A stretch of DNA of 64,000 nt from Pseudobacter ginsenosidimutans (GCF_007970185.1 NZ_CP042431.1:2170001-2234000); one strand, 5' to 3'; counted from the stretch's first letter, positions 18,379 to 27,703 are shown. Translations and numbers: made by a program. Notes: generated by a model from the letters alone, not told the origin.

Positions 18379-20631
18379 TCACTTGCCGGGACGCGAGCGA
18401 CTGCTCCCCGCGGTTTCCGTCACAAAAAAGAATTGATGCAGCGTAGTTGCAGTGGTTTGAATGCGGCTATTCCTTACTGTTACTTTAGAATAAGCTGGTT
18501 GTAGTTTTTTGAAACTGCCCACCATCTTTTGAACATTACTTGACGCACCAACAGGCAGATTCACAGGAATGCCTTTGCCTGTACTGCTGCTGTCTTTCCA
18601 AACTGCATACACTACTTTGGCGGGATCCTGGCTATGCCTGAATTTGATCACGAACAATCCGCCGCCTGCCGAATCGATGATCTGCCCGTTCCCGTACCAG
18701 AACAATTCACGACTGATGCCCTGATCATAGTAATAGTTCTCCCAGTACTTGGTTGAATCCAGCTGCCAGTTCTTATTATAGTAGTACCAGAGATAACCAC
18801 TGCCGCTGTAATTGGTGTAACGTGAAGACGGATTCGGCGCTTCATCGTCCTTGAAAGCATATTGTACACGCTCGGATTCGGAAGTGGCGGCGCCCATCAG
18901 TTTGGAGCTGACCAGAAAAATGCCGAGGCTTTGCGCTTCATTATATTTATCGTACCGAACTATACCGAACAGCGTGGTATCATACATGCCGTTCTCTGTT
19001 TTGGTGCGAAGAAAGGATTTGTCTGCCCCGTATTCATTGATGGTAACGGGAACGTATCCACGCCATTCGCGATAGATGGCTTCCAGGGCTTTGTGCTGAT
19101 CCTGGTAATATCCCTTATCCGAAGGGAAAGTGATATGACTGCCGCGCAGTTCGCTGGAGAAAGGCCCAACACCTTTTTTTAAACTGCCGGGGTATGCGTG
19201 GAAGCCTACATAATCGATGGGAGGATGTGCTGTATTGTAAGCATATTGCAGGAATTTGATCACGGCGCGTTGGTACTGTACATCGAGGCCGGTGGTGGCG
19301 GGAAGGTACACTTTGAAATCCGGGTCTGCATTCTTTGCGCCGAAACCCTTGCCCCACCTATTGTTCCAGCCATCAGTGGCCATCAGCATCATGCAGCCTG
19401 CGGCGATAGGGTCCTGCCATTGATTGGGAAAATAAACACCATTGAGTTCATTGCCCGGCTCGATACCCCAATGCGTTCCGGTAGCTTTTACGTGACCGTT
19501 CTTTTGTTTTGTGTACTTATCATCTGCATCGGGATTGGAGCCGTATGCGTAAGCGATGCTGTACATATTCTTACCGAGGGTTCGATAACTGAGCGGGTCG
19601 CGGCGATCGGAAGCGGTATCGTCCACGGGACGCCAGGAGTAGGAATTCGTTTGTTTGAGCACGTGAGAGTTGGGCCCCATCATCTGGTAGTACATCCTGC
19701 GACCGGTCATTACAGACATGAGAACGGAATCATAGAATTCGGAAGAGGAAATATCGCGCTGGGGTTGAAGCACCAGCGTATCGTAAGAGAAGCGGTTGGT
19801 TTGCTGGAGGCCTTTCCTCATGATGGTGAAGCTGTCGCAATCCTTTACCGGAAATACATTGTAGTAATTGGAGCCATTGAGGTTGCGGATGATCTCCCTG
19901 CGGGAAGCTGCGCGGGCTACCACTTCATCGGATGCATAATTGAATGTGGTATCGCCGGTACCGGTAGGTTCTCCATAAAAGACGATCCCGGTAAGATTGG
20001 TTTCGGGCGCCATCCAGTAGCCGCCTTCCTGGTAGAACATCTTTCTCCAGCGGATACTGGTGAGAAAATATTGAACGATGGTATCGCCCTCCCATACTTT
20101 TTTCCATTCGTACTTACCCCCTTTGGTGATAATGCGAATGGAGGGGGGAGTATTATTCGTGTACTGGTAGAGGTAAGTAGCGGAGCGGGCACTGTCCCCG
20201 ATAGTGATGTCTACCGTGTCTGCAACGGGATTGGCAGGAGAGGTGCAGACCCAGATTTCGCGGAGGCGATATCGTTGTTGAAAATTTCCGCCGATGAGCC
20301 GGTGACGACGATAACCATAATAATCTTCTGCACCGATGGAGGTGTTGCCACTGGTACTGTCTGCCAGTAAGTCACCGTTCCGGGGATCGGCCTTACTGTC
20401 AAAATAATGAAAAGTTGAGTAAGCCGCACGCCCCCAGGCGCCACTGAAATCTACGATCATATTACTGTCGAGCAATATCTTTTGCACCGGATTGTCCGCA
20501 CTGGTGGCGGATTTGAAGGGAATGCTGGCTTTTGCGGAGGTGGCGGCGGTCCCTGCTGTCCGGCCCGAAATTTGTGCGGTGGAAAAGACACAGGATAAGA
20601 GGAAGAAAAGGCACAATTGTACATATTTCAT
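18379..20631 (-). CDS. Secreted glycoside-hydrolase-like protein (clan GH-A type)
   Basis: A 750-residue exported protein with a signal peptide ending VFSTAQ near residue 20. Residues about 50-250 look like beta-sandwich, possibly carbohydrate-binding. A TIM-barrel-like region follows, with HWGIEPGNELNG (N394-E395, the Asn-Glu pair expected for the acid/base of clan GH-A) and VTINEYGAD (E533, the expected nucleophile position); YVGFHAYPG and SGYLWYYY also fit such barrels. The C-terminus is a small beta domain. I cannot name the GH family or substrate. The gene stands alone between terminators and a small unknown gene. Confidence 0.7.
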   Translation of the reverse strand: MKYVQLCLFFLLSCVFSTAQISGRTAGTAATSAKASIPFKSATSADNPVQKILLDSNMIVDFSGAWGRAAYSTFHYFDSKADPRNGDLLADSTSGNTSIGAEDYYGYRRHRLIGGNFQQRYRLREIWVCTSPANPVADTVDITIGDSARSATYLYQYTNNTPPSIRIITKGGKYEWKKVWEGDTIVQYFLTSIRWRKMFYQEGGYWMAPETNLTGIVFYGEPTGTGDTTFNYASDEVVARAASRREIIRNLNGSNYYNVFPVKDCDSFTIMRKGLQQTNRFSYDTLVLQPQRDISSSEFYDSVLMSVMTGRRMYYQMMGPNSHVLKQTNSYSWRPVDDTASDRRDPLSYRTLGKNMYSIAYAYGSNPDADDKYTKQKNGHVKATGTHWGIEPGNELNGVYFPNQWQDPIAAGCMMLMATDGWNNRWGKGFGAKNADPDFKVYLPATTGLDVQYQRAVIKFLQYAYNTAHPPIDYVGFHAYPGSLKKGVGPFSSELRGSHITFPSDKGYYQDQHKALEAIYREWRGYVPVTINEYGADKSFLRTKTENGMYDTTLFGIVRYDKYNEAQSLGIFLVSSKLMGAATSESERVQYAFKDDEAPNPSSRYTNYSGSGYLWYYYNKNWQLDSTKYWENYYYDQGISRELFWYGNGQIIDSAGGGLFVIKFRHSQDPAKVVYAVWKDSSSTGKGIPVNLPVGASSNVQKMVGSFKKLQPAYSKVTVRNSRIQTTATTLHQFFFVTETAGSSRSRPGK

Positions 20632-20837
20632 ACCGGTGTGGTTTGATGGGGGGCTGGAAAACGTGCATATCCTGCATTTTTTTGTGCGTAAGTTTTTTTC
20701 TAAAACCCATTCAAAATCAATGCTGACCCGCCTTATATTGAAAAAAAACGTATATTTAAGTGTGCTTTGATCCTTATTTGGAGAACTTTTTGCAAAGTAA
20801 AATTATTCAATTTACTAACCTCTTAAATAGTTAGACT

Positions 20838-21041
20838 ATGGCAGACATTCAGCTCACTGCATACAATGTAAAAACAAAGGAAAAGAATGTTCCTATCAAA
20901 GACGCAGTGATCACTAAAACCGCCAAAGGAGCTTATATGGCTCAGGGAAACGACGGTAAAGGCAATAAACTCACTACCCTGTTGGGCGAAGAAAAAGCGC
21001 TCGCTGCTATCAAGGCCGGTGTTGCCAAACAAGGCTGGTAA
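20838..21041 (+). CDS. Small basic protein, function unknown
   Basis: A 67-residue protein I do not recognise by name, although its compact, well-formed sequence (MADIQLTAYNVKTKEKNVPIKDAVITKT, GNDGKGNKLTTLLGEEKALAAIKAGVAKQGW) suggests a real, conserved gene. It is Lys-rich, has no signal peptide or membrane segment, and has a strand-rich N-terminal half and a helical C-terminal half. It is monocistronic, with an A/T-rich upstream region and a long hairpin at 21059-21130 just after the stop. It might bind nucleic acid, but nothing in the sequence proves this. Confidence 0.7.
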   Translation: MADIQLTAYNVKTKEKNVPIKDAVITKTAKGAYMAQGNDGKGNKLTTLLGEEKALAAIKAGVAKQGW

Positions 21042-21058
21042 AAACATTTCCACAAAAG

Positions 21059-21133
21059 AAAAGCAACTGAGCGGTCATAACAGGCCTGTGCATTTGGCAT
21101 GTTCCTGATATGACTGTCTCGGTTGCTTTTTTA
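21059..21133 (+). terminator. Long imperfect hairpin after the small 67-residue gene
   Basis: Arms of about 26 bases (21059-21084 with 21104-21130), with an outer AAAAGCAAC/GTTGCTTTT block and an inner GTCATA-CAGG/CCTG-TATGAC block, followed by TT. It starts 17 bases after the stop. Confidence 0.65.
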
Positions 21134-21153
21134 TTGGCAGCCATACTGCCAGC

Positions 21154-21201
21154 AAAAAAGCCTTCTTGTATTTCGTTTTGCTCTATACAAGGAAGGCTTT
21201 T
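21154..21201 (-). terminator. Terminator of the DUF1800/DUF1501 operon
   Basis: A 16-bp stem with one bulge (AAAAGCCTTC.. with ..GAAGGCTTTT). On the minus strand it is followed by a T-run. It lies 120 bases past the DUF1501 stop. Confidence 0.7.
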
Positions 21202-21320
21202 GGTAAGCACAATCTCTTAAACTACAGATAAGGTAATTTTTTTCGAAGCCGGGAGAAATAAGGAAAGGAAAAATGGACGGTGATAAAAAGTTGTGTACTA
21301 AATATACATCTTTTTTAATA

Positions 21321-22520
21321 TCAAACAAAATCAAGATAACTTAGCTCCCTTCCCAGTATTTGCCGGTCGTCTGCTCCCAGCCACTTGTTCAGCAGGGTGG
21401 CGTACACGTTCTTGAAATCCACACTGTACTGCAGGTCTCCATTCTTCAGGTTACTGAGATCGGGCAATTCATTCAGCAATCCTTTTTGTTTGAGCGCTCC
21501 GCTTACGAAGAACATATTATTGGCTGTTCCGTGATCGGTGCCGCCACTGGCGTTCTGCGCCACGCGTCTTCCGAATTCAGAAAAGGTCATCAGCATCACA
21601 TCCTGGAAACGATTGTTCTGCTGCATGTCTTTCACAAAGGCGCTGATGGCTGCATTCATTTCGGTGAAGAGCCTGCGCTGCTGGCCATCCTGTCCTACAT
21701 GGGTATCGAAGCTTCCGAGAGAGAGGTAATACACTTTCGTATTGATGTCTGAGAAGATCAGCGAAGCAATGGTCTTCAGGCTATTGCCGATATCGGTGGA
21801 AGGGTAAACAGTACTGGTAGGATGAATGCGGCTTTGTTTGAAAATATAATCCGCACTGCTCATGGTCTCTGCCATGGTTTTATAGAGATAATCAACTGTT
21901 TGTTCTCCATGTTCATCCTGGTGGTTCTTCACTACTTCCCTGAAGAATTTTTCGTTGGACGTGTTGAAGAGTCTGCGGGGATCTTTCATGGCAAGTCCTT
22001 TAATATGTTCTCCCTTCATGGCCATGCTGAGCATATCGTCCAGCTCCAGCGCCTGCGTGGGTTTGTCGCAACCCTTGCATTGCGCATCCAGGTAGCGGCC
22101 TAACCATCCCGTATATACGTATTTGTCGCTGTCGCTGGCACTATGCCAGATATCCATGCTGCGGAAATGTGAGCGGTCGGGGTTTGGATAGCCAACATTG
22201 TTGAGGATGCCGAGATGGCCATTGTCGTACAACTCTTTCATCCCGGTAAGTGCGGGGTGCAGGGCTGCATCGTCTGTGAGACGGAGTGCATTATCGGGGG
22301 CAATGCCGAGTTTTGGCCGCACTTTATAATAGATATCGTTCCTTACCGGTATTACTGTATTCAATCCGTCGTTGCCTCCGCTGAGCTGAAGGATCACCAG
22401 CACTTTGTTGCCGGGCGGCACCAGGTGCGGGGCTTCAAACGCTTTCATGAATTTGGGCAGCATCATGGATGCTGTGGCGAGACTACCGATCTGCAGGAAT
22501 TCTTTTCTTTTTAAAAGCAT
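21321..22520 (-). CDS. DUF1501-family protein
   Basis: A 399-residue protein of the DUF1501 family (alkaline-phosphatase-like, sulfatase-related fold). The N-terminus MLLKRKEFLQIGSLATASMMLP looks like a twin-arginine-type signal with a KR rather than RR pair, so the export route is uncertain. Conserved blocks: VILQLSGGNDGLNTVIPVRNDIYYKVRP, SLGSFDTHVGQDGQQ, MTFSEFGRRVAQNASGGTDHGTANNMFFV (the D-H-G metal site type). It follows the DUF1800 gene by 19 bases; the two families very often occur as a pair, and their shared function is not established. Confidence 0.9.
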   Translation of the reverse strand: MLLKRKEFLQIGSLATASMMLPKFMKAFEAPHLVPPGNKVLVILQLSGGNDGLNTVIPVRNDIYYKVRPKLGIAPDNALRLTDDAALHPALTGMKELYDNGHLGILNNVGYPNPDRSHFRSMDIWHSASDSDKYVYTGWLGRYLDAQCKGCDKPTQALELDDMLSMAMKGEHIKGLAMKDPRRLFNTSNEKFFREVVKNHQDEHGEQTVDYLYKTMAETMSSADYIFKQSRIHPTSTVYPSTDIGNSLKTIASLIFSDINTKVYYLSLGSFDTHVGQDGQQRRLFTEMNAAISAFVKDMQQNNRFQDVMLMTFSEFGRRVAQNASGGTDHGTANNMFFVSGALKQKGLLNELPDLSNLKNGDLQYSVDFKNVYATLLNKWLGADDRQILGRELSYLDFV

Positions 22521-22539
22521 ATGATAGCGATTGAACGGA

Positions 22540-24009
22540 TTAACAAAGTTGGTATTCTGGCGTGCTCATCAATTGGATAGTGGCCGAGCGGATATAATTC
22601 TCCCTGCTGCTGTTGTCGATGTATTTGTCCAGTGTGCTAACGGTAACGCTGTTGCTGGTTTGCAGTACGGAACTGCTGATAGCGGGGAGCAGTTTTTCCC
22701 TGGAAATCTTTTCGAACAGTTTCGTGTATGCATCCCAGTTAACAGTGGCGGCAATTACCTGTCCGCCGCCTCTTTTTTGGGCGAAGGCTTTCATTTTTTG
22801 TTTTCGGTCACCCTGGTCCTTCATACCCATCATCTGATCGTCATCGTCTTTGGGTTTGAGGGTAAGCGTATCTTCTGCATAGATCATTTGCGGGATGCGT
22901 AGGCGAAGCATGAGGGAAGAGCTATCGATCCAGTTCTTTCCTCCGGGCCAGCCAGCTACATTGGGCGGATAGAAGAGCTGCTGCCCCAGCAGTCTCTGCA
23001 GAGTGATCTGTACTTCTTCATTGGAGATCTCCATGGGAATGGCTCTTCTGATACCTGCTATCAGCAGTACAGGGGATTTGATGATGGAGCCCACATTGCG
23101 TTGATCGTAGAACCAATCGCTTGTAAAGATATCCTGGAAGAGTGCGCTGATATCGTAGCCACCTTTGTAGAAGCGGTCTGCAAGCCATTTGATCTGTTCT
23201 TCATTTTCCGTTTCATTCACGAAATAGCGATATACTTTCCGAGTGATGTATTGAGCCGTTTGCGGATGTTGAATGAGGATATCGAGAATATCATCTCCAT
23301 TGAAATTTCCGGATTTGCCGAGTACTTTCTTTTTGGCGGTATCATGCTGGTTCTTTCGGAACACAAAATTGCCTGAGGCATTGGAGCCCCAGCCGGTGAA
23401 GGCGCGGGCAGCTTCCTTGATATCGTCTTCAGTATAATTGCCGCGGCCCAGGGTAAAGAGCTCCATTACTTCGCGGGCGAAATTCTCATTGGGATGATCT
23501 TTCCTGTTCTGGTTATTGTTGAGGAAATTCAGCATGGCGCCGGACTTGCTCACTTCGCGAAGCAGGTCAGGGAATTTCCCAAGGGCATTGCGACGGATCG
23601 CATCCAGCAATTGCTGCTGGTGAACGATGTTCACGGTGCGGCAGGCGAAATGGCCATGCCAGAAGAGTGATACTTTTTCGCGCAGTTGTTGCTCACTGTG
23701 CACCATCTGGTTGAGCCAGGTGAGATTGAGTGCGCGGATGCCGTCGCGGGACCTGTCGCGGACAAGTTTTCGCTGTTCTTCCGTCAATTGTCTTTTCTGC
23801 CGGTACATTTCCTCCATGCCCTGGTAGATCTCTTTAATGGCGGGATCGGCCACATCGATGTAGGCCGGTACTTTTTCGGATGCCTTGAATATTGCCTTGA
23901 TTAGTTTTTTGTTGGAATCGGAGGAGAGCTCATCCACCGGCACAGTATCCGGTCCGAAGCCTGCACGCCAGAGCAGATGCTGGTTTTTGAGCTGATTGGA
24001 AATGCCCAT
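22540..24009 (-). CDS. DUF1800-family protein
   Basis: A 489-residue DUF1800 protein. The open frame extends to 24135, but MGISNQLKNQHLLWRAGFGPD at 24009 is the usual family start. Family blocks: HLLWRAGFGP, LREKVSLFWHGHFACR, NQNRKDHPNENFAREVMELFTLGRGNYTEDDIKEAARAFTGW, SPVLLIAGIRRA and FYPPNVAGWPGGKNWIDSSSLMLRL. No clear signal peptide or catalytic motif is seen. It is upstream of the DUF1501 gene, 19 bases apart, as in many Bacteroidota and Planctomycetes. Confidence 0.9.
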   Translation of the reverse strand: MGISNQLKNQHLLWRAGFGPDTVPVDELSSDSNKKLIKAIFKASEKVPAYIDVADPAIKEIYQGMEEMYRQKRQLTEEQRKLVRDRSRDGIRALNLTWLNQMVHSEQQLREKVSLFWHGHFACRTVNIVHQQQLLDAIRRNALGKFPDLLREVSKSGAMLNFLNNNQNRKDHPNENFAREVMELFTLGRGNYTEDDIKEAARAFTGWGSNASGNFVFRKNQHDTAKKKVLGKSGNFNGDDILDILIQHPQTAQYITRKVYRYFVNETENEEQIKWLADRFYKGGYDISALFQDIFTSDWFYDQRNVGSIIKSPVLLIAGIRRAIPMEISNEEVQITLQRLLGQQLFYPPNVAGWPGGKNWIDSSSLMLRLRIPQMIYAEDTLTLKPKDDDDQMMGMKDQGDRKQKMKAFAQKRGGGQVIAATVNWDAYTKLFEKISREKLLPAISSSVLQTSNSVTVSTLDKYIDNSSRENYIRSATIQLMSTPEYQLC

Positions 24010-24182
24010 GAGGAAAATGGTTTTGCGTTTGACGGGTTGCCAAAAGGAAAGTTTAACAGAGTCTTTTATTTTCGGATAGAACCGGAAAATGGAATAATGG
24101 AATAACTGCAACCTCAGTGCCAAACGCAAAAACAAAAGGCGTATTTTATGGATACGCCTTTTAAAAACAAAACATATATTAA

Positions 24183-24830
24183 TTATTTCTCTAACAAAAT
24201 CCTTACACCAAGCGAAAAACTAGTGTTGTTGGAGAGGCTTGTGTTTACATCGAATCCTTTTTTATTTCCAGTTGTTGAACCGCCATTCCAGCTTTTGCTG
24301 GTTGATTCAATTTTCCTGTACTGGGCAGTGATCAGGGGCATGAGCACTGTTTCCAATTGTACTTTTTTGTTCAGGGAGAAGGCGAACCCTGGTTTGAGCG
24401 TTGCATTTATATTGAGCTCTTCCGTTTTTACATTTACCAGTGAAGGCACTGTAAGCCCGGCAACTTCAGACCATCTGACGCCTGTACGCAACTCTGCAAA
24501 AACATAGAACCGGTTTCCAAGTGGCCAGTACTTCCTTAGGAAAACGCCTGCACCTTTAGCCGAATTCTCAGGGCTATTGGAAGCATCTGTATCCAGTGAA
24601 AGATATTCAAGGTCCAGACCAAATACAAGGTTATCGCGCACAGCCCAACCGAAGGCGGGTGCAATACCTACAGTTTTCAGTTTTACTTCTGCAAAACTGG
24701 AAATTTGTGATTTTTGGGAACCATAGCTGAGAGAACCTCCAAAAAGAAGTGAGCCTTTTTTTATCTGCGCCTGAGAGTTGGTTACAGCAAAGATTGCTAT
24801 AATGAAAAAAAGAAAATATTTTGATTTCAT
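24183..24830 (-). CDS. Outer-membrane beta-barrel protein (porin-like family)
   Basis: A 215-residue protein with a signal peptide ending TNSQAQ near residue 22. The mature part begins IKKGSLLFGGSLSYGSQ and alternates amphipathic strands to the C-terminus SFSLGVRILLEK, as in small eight-strand-type barrels of Bacteroidota. The neighbouring gene at 24849-25547 is a clear paralogue: it shares the IKKGSxLxGG start, VFLRKYWPLGNRFYVF (FVRKYWGVANKLYVF there) and the GVRILL ending, so the two arose by tandem duplication. The gap between them is 18 bases. Confidence 0.8.
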   Translation of the reverse strand: MKSKYFLFFIIAIFAVTNSQAQIKKGSLLFGGSLSYGSQKSQISSFAEVKLKTVGIAPAFGWAVRDNLVFGLDLEYLSLDTDASNSPENSAKGAGVFLRKYWPLGNRFYVFAELRTGVRWSEVAGLTVPSLVNVKTEELNINATLKPGFAFSLNKKVQLETVLMPLITAQYRKIESTSKSWNGGSTTGNKKGFDVNTSLSNNTSFSLGVRILLEK

Positions 24831-24848
24831 ATGATGTAGTGTTCGGGG

Positions 24849-25547
24849 TTATTTGGAAAGAAGGATCCTTACGCCGATCGTGAAAGCAGTTGCATTATCG
24901 AAACTGCTGCTGATCTTGAAGTCGCTGAATTCGCCGGTCATCTTATTGCCGATCTCGAGATCCCCGCCTTTGTATTTCTTCTTACTATATTCCACAGTGA
25001 GGAGGTTAAAGAATGTGCTTTCCAGGTGAACTTTGCGGCTAACGGCAAAGGACAGGCCAGGAGAAACAGAAGCAGCCACATTCAAACCTTTCAGGTAACT
25101 GTTGATAGAGCTTTCATAAGGTTTGAAGTCTTCCCTGGTAACAGCTACGCCTAACCGGCCTTGTCCGAAAACATAGAGTTTATTGGCTACTCCCCAATAC
25201 TTTCTAACGAACAAGCCGCCGCCTCTGGAGTAATTCTTATAATCTTCCTTCTTGTTGAAAGGGGCCGGGGAATTGGGTATATCGGCATATTTCTCCTTTG
25301 AACCTTCCAGCAAAATGTCTGCACCCACAATCAGGTTGTCTTTGATGGCAATGCCAAATGAAGGAGAGAAAGAAAATGATCTGAATTTAGTTTCTCTGTT
25401 CCAGCCTGCGTCCGGAAGTTTGTCTGCCTTGTAAGCGCTGTAACCGGCAGACCCGCCGATCAGCATGGAACCTTTCTTGATCTGCGCATGGGAAATAACG
25501 CAGAAGAGCATGCCTGCTATTGCAAGCAAAATGGATTTCCTTTTCAT
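24849..25547 (-). CDS. Outer-membrane beta-barrel protein, paralogue of the next gene
   Basis: A 232-residue protein. The open frame extends to 25640, but MKRKSILLAIAGMLFCVISHAQ at 25547 is the signal-peptide start. The barrel-like strands run from IKKGSMLIGGSAGYSAYK through FVRKYWGVANKLYVFGQGRLGVAV to AFTIGVRILLSK. It is similar in length and layout to the 24183-24830 protein. It is the first gene of a two-gene operon on the minus strand. The function is unknown; such barrels are often structural or stress-induced. Confidence 0.8.
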   Translation of the reverse strand: MKRKSILLAIAGMLFCVISHAQIKKGSMLIGGSAGYSAYKADKLPDAGWNRETKFRSFSFSPSFGIAIKDNLIVGADILLEGSKEKYADIPNSPAPFNKKEDYKNYSRGGGLFVRKYWGVANKLYVFGQGRLGVAVTREDFKPYESSINSYLKGLNVAASVSPGLSFAVSRKVHLESTFFNLLTVEYSKKKYKGGDLEIGNKMTGEFSDFKISSSFDNATAFTIGVRILLSK

Positions 25548-25752
25548 TGTATGATTTTGATTTAGGAGTTGTGTCGATCTGCGGTGGGCTGGAAAAGCAG
25601 AGAAAACACGATTAAAAATCAGGAGCGCAAATATAATCAACCCGGGCAGTAACCGAAAAATGATAGAATAAAAAATACCACGCCAGGGATAGCTTCTGGT
25701 ATCTGCGCCCGGATTAATGTACAGATAAGGCTACCCGTTATTGCAGGGCCGG

Positions 25753-25801
25753 AATAATAAAAGGGGGTGCGACAAACTTACTTGTCGCACCCCTTTTATT
25801 A
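25753..25801 (-). terminator. Terminator after serS
   Basis: A stem of about 19 bp with one bulged G (AAAAGGGGGTGCGACAA with TTGTCGCACCCCTTTT). On the minus strand it is followed by TTTTATTATT. It starts 18 bases past the serS stop. Confidence 0.8.
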
Positions 25802-25818
25802 AATATTAACGAAGGCTG

Positions 25819-27087
25819 TTAAATAGTTTTAAAACCGAGATACTGGTGCAGCACTTCCGGCAATTCAATTCCATTCTCTGTTTGATTGTTTTCCAGCAAA
25901 CAGGCGAGGATCCTTGGTAGTGCCAGAGAGCTTCCATTGAGTGAATGCGCCAGGTGGTTCTTTCCATTGCTGTCTTTGAATCTTGCTTTCAACCGGTTGG
26001 TCTGATAAGCTTCAAAGTTAGACACAGAGCTAACTTCCAGCCATTTCTCCTGCGCGGCTGAATACACTTCGAAGTCGTAGGTTTGCGCTGATGCAAAGCC
26101 CATATCACCGCCGCAGAGATTGAGGATGCGATAGGGCAGTTTGAGCGATTGCAACAACAACTCTACATGCAGCACCATTTCTTCCAGTACTGCATAGCTG
26201 TTGTCCGGATGTACGATCTGTACGATCTCCACTTTCTCAAACTGGTGCAGGCGGTTCAGTCCGCGTACATCTTTTCCGTAGCTGCCTGCTTCGCGGCGGA
26301 AGCAGGGGGAGTATCCGGTCATTTTGATGGGAAGATCGCTTTCCTTCACCAGTTCATCGCGATATATATTGGTAAGTGGCACTTCGGATGTGGGTATCAG
26401 GTAGAACTGGTCTTCGTTCACATAATACATTTGTCCTTCCTTGTCAGGCAACTGGCCGGTGCCGAAAGCAGATGCTTCGTTCACTACAAAGGGCGGGATG
26501 ATCTCTGTATAACCAGCAGCGGTATTGTAATCCAGAAAGTACTGGATCAGTGCACGCTGCAGGCGGGCGCCCTTACCGGTATACACGGGAAAGCCGCTTC
26601 CCGTGATCTTGTTGCCCAGTTCGAAATCGATCAGTTTGTATTTTTTAGCCAGGTCCCAGTGGGGCACAGCATTGTTGACCAGTGTGGGTTTGGAGCCGCC
26701 TTCGCGCACCACCACATTGTCTTCGGGTGTTTTTCCCCTGGGAACATTGACGGAAGGAAGGTTGGGAAGTTTCACGATGGTTGCTTCCAGCTGCTTCTCC
26801 ACGGCTGTCAGTTGCTCCGAGATCGGCTGCAGGCTTTGTTTCAGCGAAGGAACGGATTGCTTGAGGGCTTCCGCTTCTTCTTTCTGACCTTTCGCCATTA
26901 ATTGTCCGATCTCCTTGGATGCGCTGTTCACCTTTGCCTGGGTTGTATCGAATTCCAGCTGAAGTTTCCTGCGTTCATCATCCAATGCTATGATCTCGTC
27001 AACCAGCGACAGCTCCTGGAAATTTTTAACGGCCAATCGCTCTTTTACCTGTTCTGTGTGCTGTCTGATAAATGGAATCTGTAGCAT
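25819..27087 (-). CDS. serS: Seryl-tRNA synthetase
   Basis: A 422-residue class II aminoacyl-tRNA synthetase that charges tRNA-Ser. The N-terminal coiled-coil arm (about residues 25-105, LDDERRKLQLEFDTTQAKVNSASKEIGQL...) is followed by the catalytic domain, with class II motif 1 near GARLQRALIQYFLDYN, motif 2 SPCFRREAGSYGKDVRGLNRLHQFEKVEI and motif 3 HSLNGSSLALPRILACLLENNQTENG. Motif 3 usually has LAVGRT/VG-type residues; here ALPRILACLLEN is intact. It has its own -7 element at 27106-27113. Confidence 0.97.
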   Translation of the reverse strand: MLQIPFIRQHTEQVKERLAVKNFQELSLVDEIIALDDERRKLQLEFDTTQAKVNSASKEIGQLMAKGQKEEAEALKQSVPSLKQSLQPISEQLTAVEKQLEATIVKLPNLPSVNVPRGKTPEDNVVVREGGSKPTLVNNAVPHWDLAKKYKLIDFELGNKITGSGFPVYTGKGARLQRALIQYFLDYNTAAGYTEIIPPFVVNEASAFGTGQLPDKEGQMYYVNEDQFYLIPTSEVPLTNIYRDELVKESDLPIKMTGYSPCFRREAGSYGKDVRGLNRLHQFEKVEIVQIVHPDNSYAVLEEMVLHVELLLQSLKLPYRILNLCGGDMGFASAQTYDFEVYSAAQEKWLEVSSVSNFEAYQTNRLKARFKDSNGKNHLAHSLNGSSLALPRILACLLENNQTENGIELPEVLHQYLGFKTI

Positions 27088-27105
27088 TATTCAAATGATT
27101 TGCAA

Positions 27106-27113
27106 CAAAGATA
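27106..27113 (-). promoter_or_regulatory. -7 element TATCTTTG of serS
   Basis: A minus-strand TAnnTTTG match, 18 bases before the serS ATG. Confidence 0.55.
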
Positions 27114-27129
27114 ATTCCTGTACCGTAGA

Positions 27130-27579
27130 TTATTGTTGGGTTTTCATCTTCTTGTAAATTCCGGGAACACTGATCTCCATCCATCTTTCCGGCGCCACCA
27201 GTTCATTGAAGCCGTACTGCCGGTAAAGCCCATGTGCATCCCTGGTGGCCAGCATGAAACGGCGGAGTCCCTGGAGATCAGGATGGCCCATGATCGCACT
27301 CATCAGCCATTTGCTGAGACCCTGGCCGCGATAATCTTCATCTATGAATACATCACAGAGGTAGGCAAAACTGGCCTTGTCTGTGATCATCCTGGCAAAC
27401 CCGATCTGCTGCGCCCCCACATACACACCAAAACAGAGGGAGTTCTCAATTGACCGCTCCACGATGGAAAGAGGGATATCTTCAGCCCAGTAAGTAGCGG
27501 CAAGCTTACCCCGGATATAGGCTGTATCCAGTTTGCTTTTGTCTGTATCGATGGCGAATTTGTCTTTTTGCCAGTTCAT
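27130..27579 (-). CDS. GNAT-family N-acetyltransferase
   Basis: A 149-residue acetyltransferase of the GNAT fold. The acetyl-CoA pyrophosphate loop is YRGQGLSKWLM near residues 82-92, after a beta-strand FAYLCDVFIDE; LRRFMLATRDAHGLYRQYGFNELVAPERWM completes the fold with the usual LYxxxGF ending. The substrate cannot be told from sequence. It is upstream of serS with a 42-base gap that contains the serS promoter element, so the two are probably separately expressed. Confidence 0.85.
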   Translation of the reverse strand: MNWQKDKFAIDTDKSKLDTAYIRGKLAATYWAEDIPLSIVERSIENSLCFGVYVGAQQIGFARMITDKASFAYLCDVFIDEDYRGQGLSKWLMSAIMGHPDLQGLRRFMLATRDAHGLYRQYGFNELVAPERWMEISVPGIYKKMKTQQ

Positions 27580-27690
27580 GATGCTGTACTTTTTGTAAAG
27601 TTAAGTTGCTGGAAAACACCAGCCTTTGTCAGATTCATATCATAAATTATCTAATGCAATCCGTGTAAGGCCCGCTTCGGAATTCCTGCC

Positions 27691-27698
27691 TATCTTTG
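27691..27698 (+). promoter_or_regulatory. -7 element TATCTTTG of the 113-residue gene
   Basis: An exact TAnnTTTG match ending 5 bases before the ATG at 27704. It supports that start over the longer open frame from 27626. Confidence 0.55.
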
Positions 27699-27703
27699 CA
27701 GCT

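Noticed and set aside
19198-20370. A 390-codon open frame on the plus strand
   Set aside because: It is antisense to the glycoside-hydrolase-like gene, with no signal peptide, motif or promoter.
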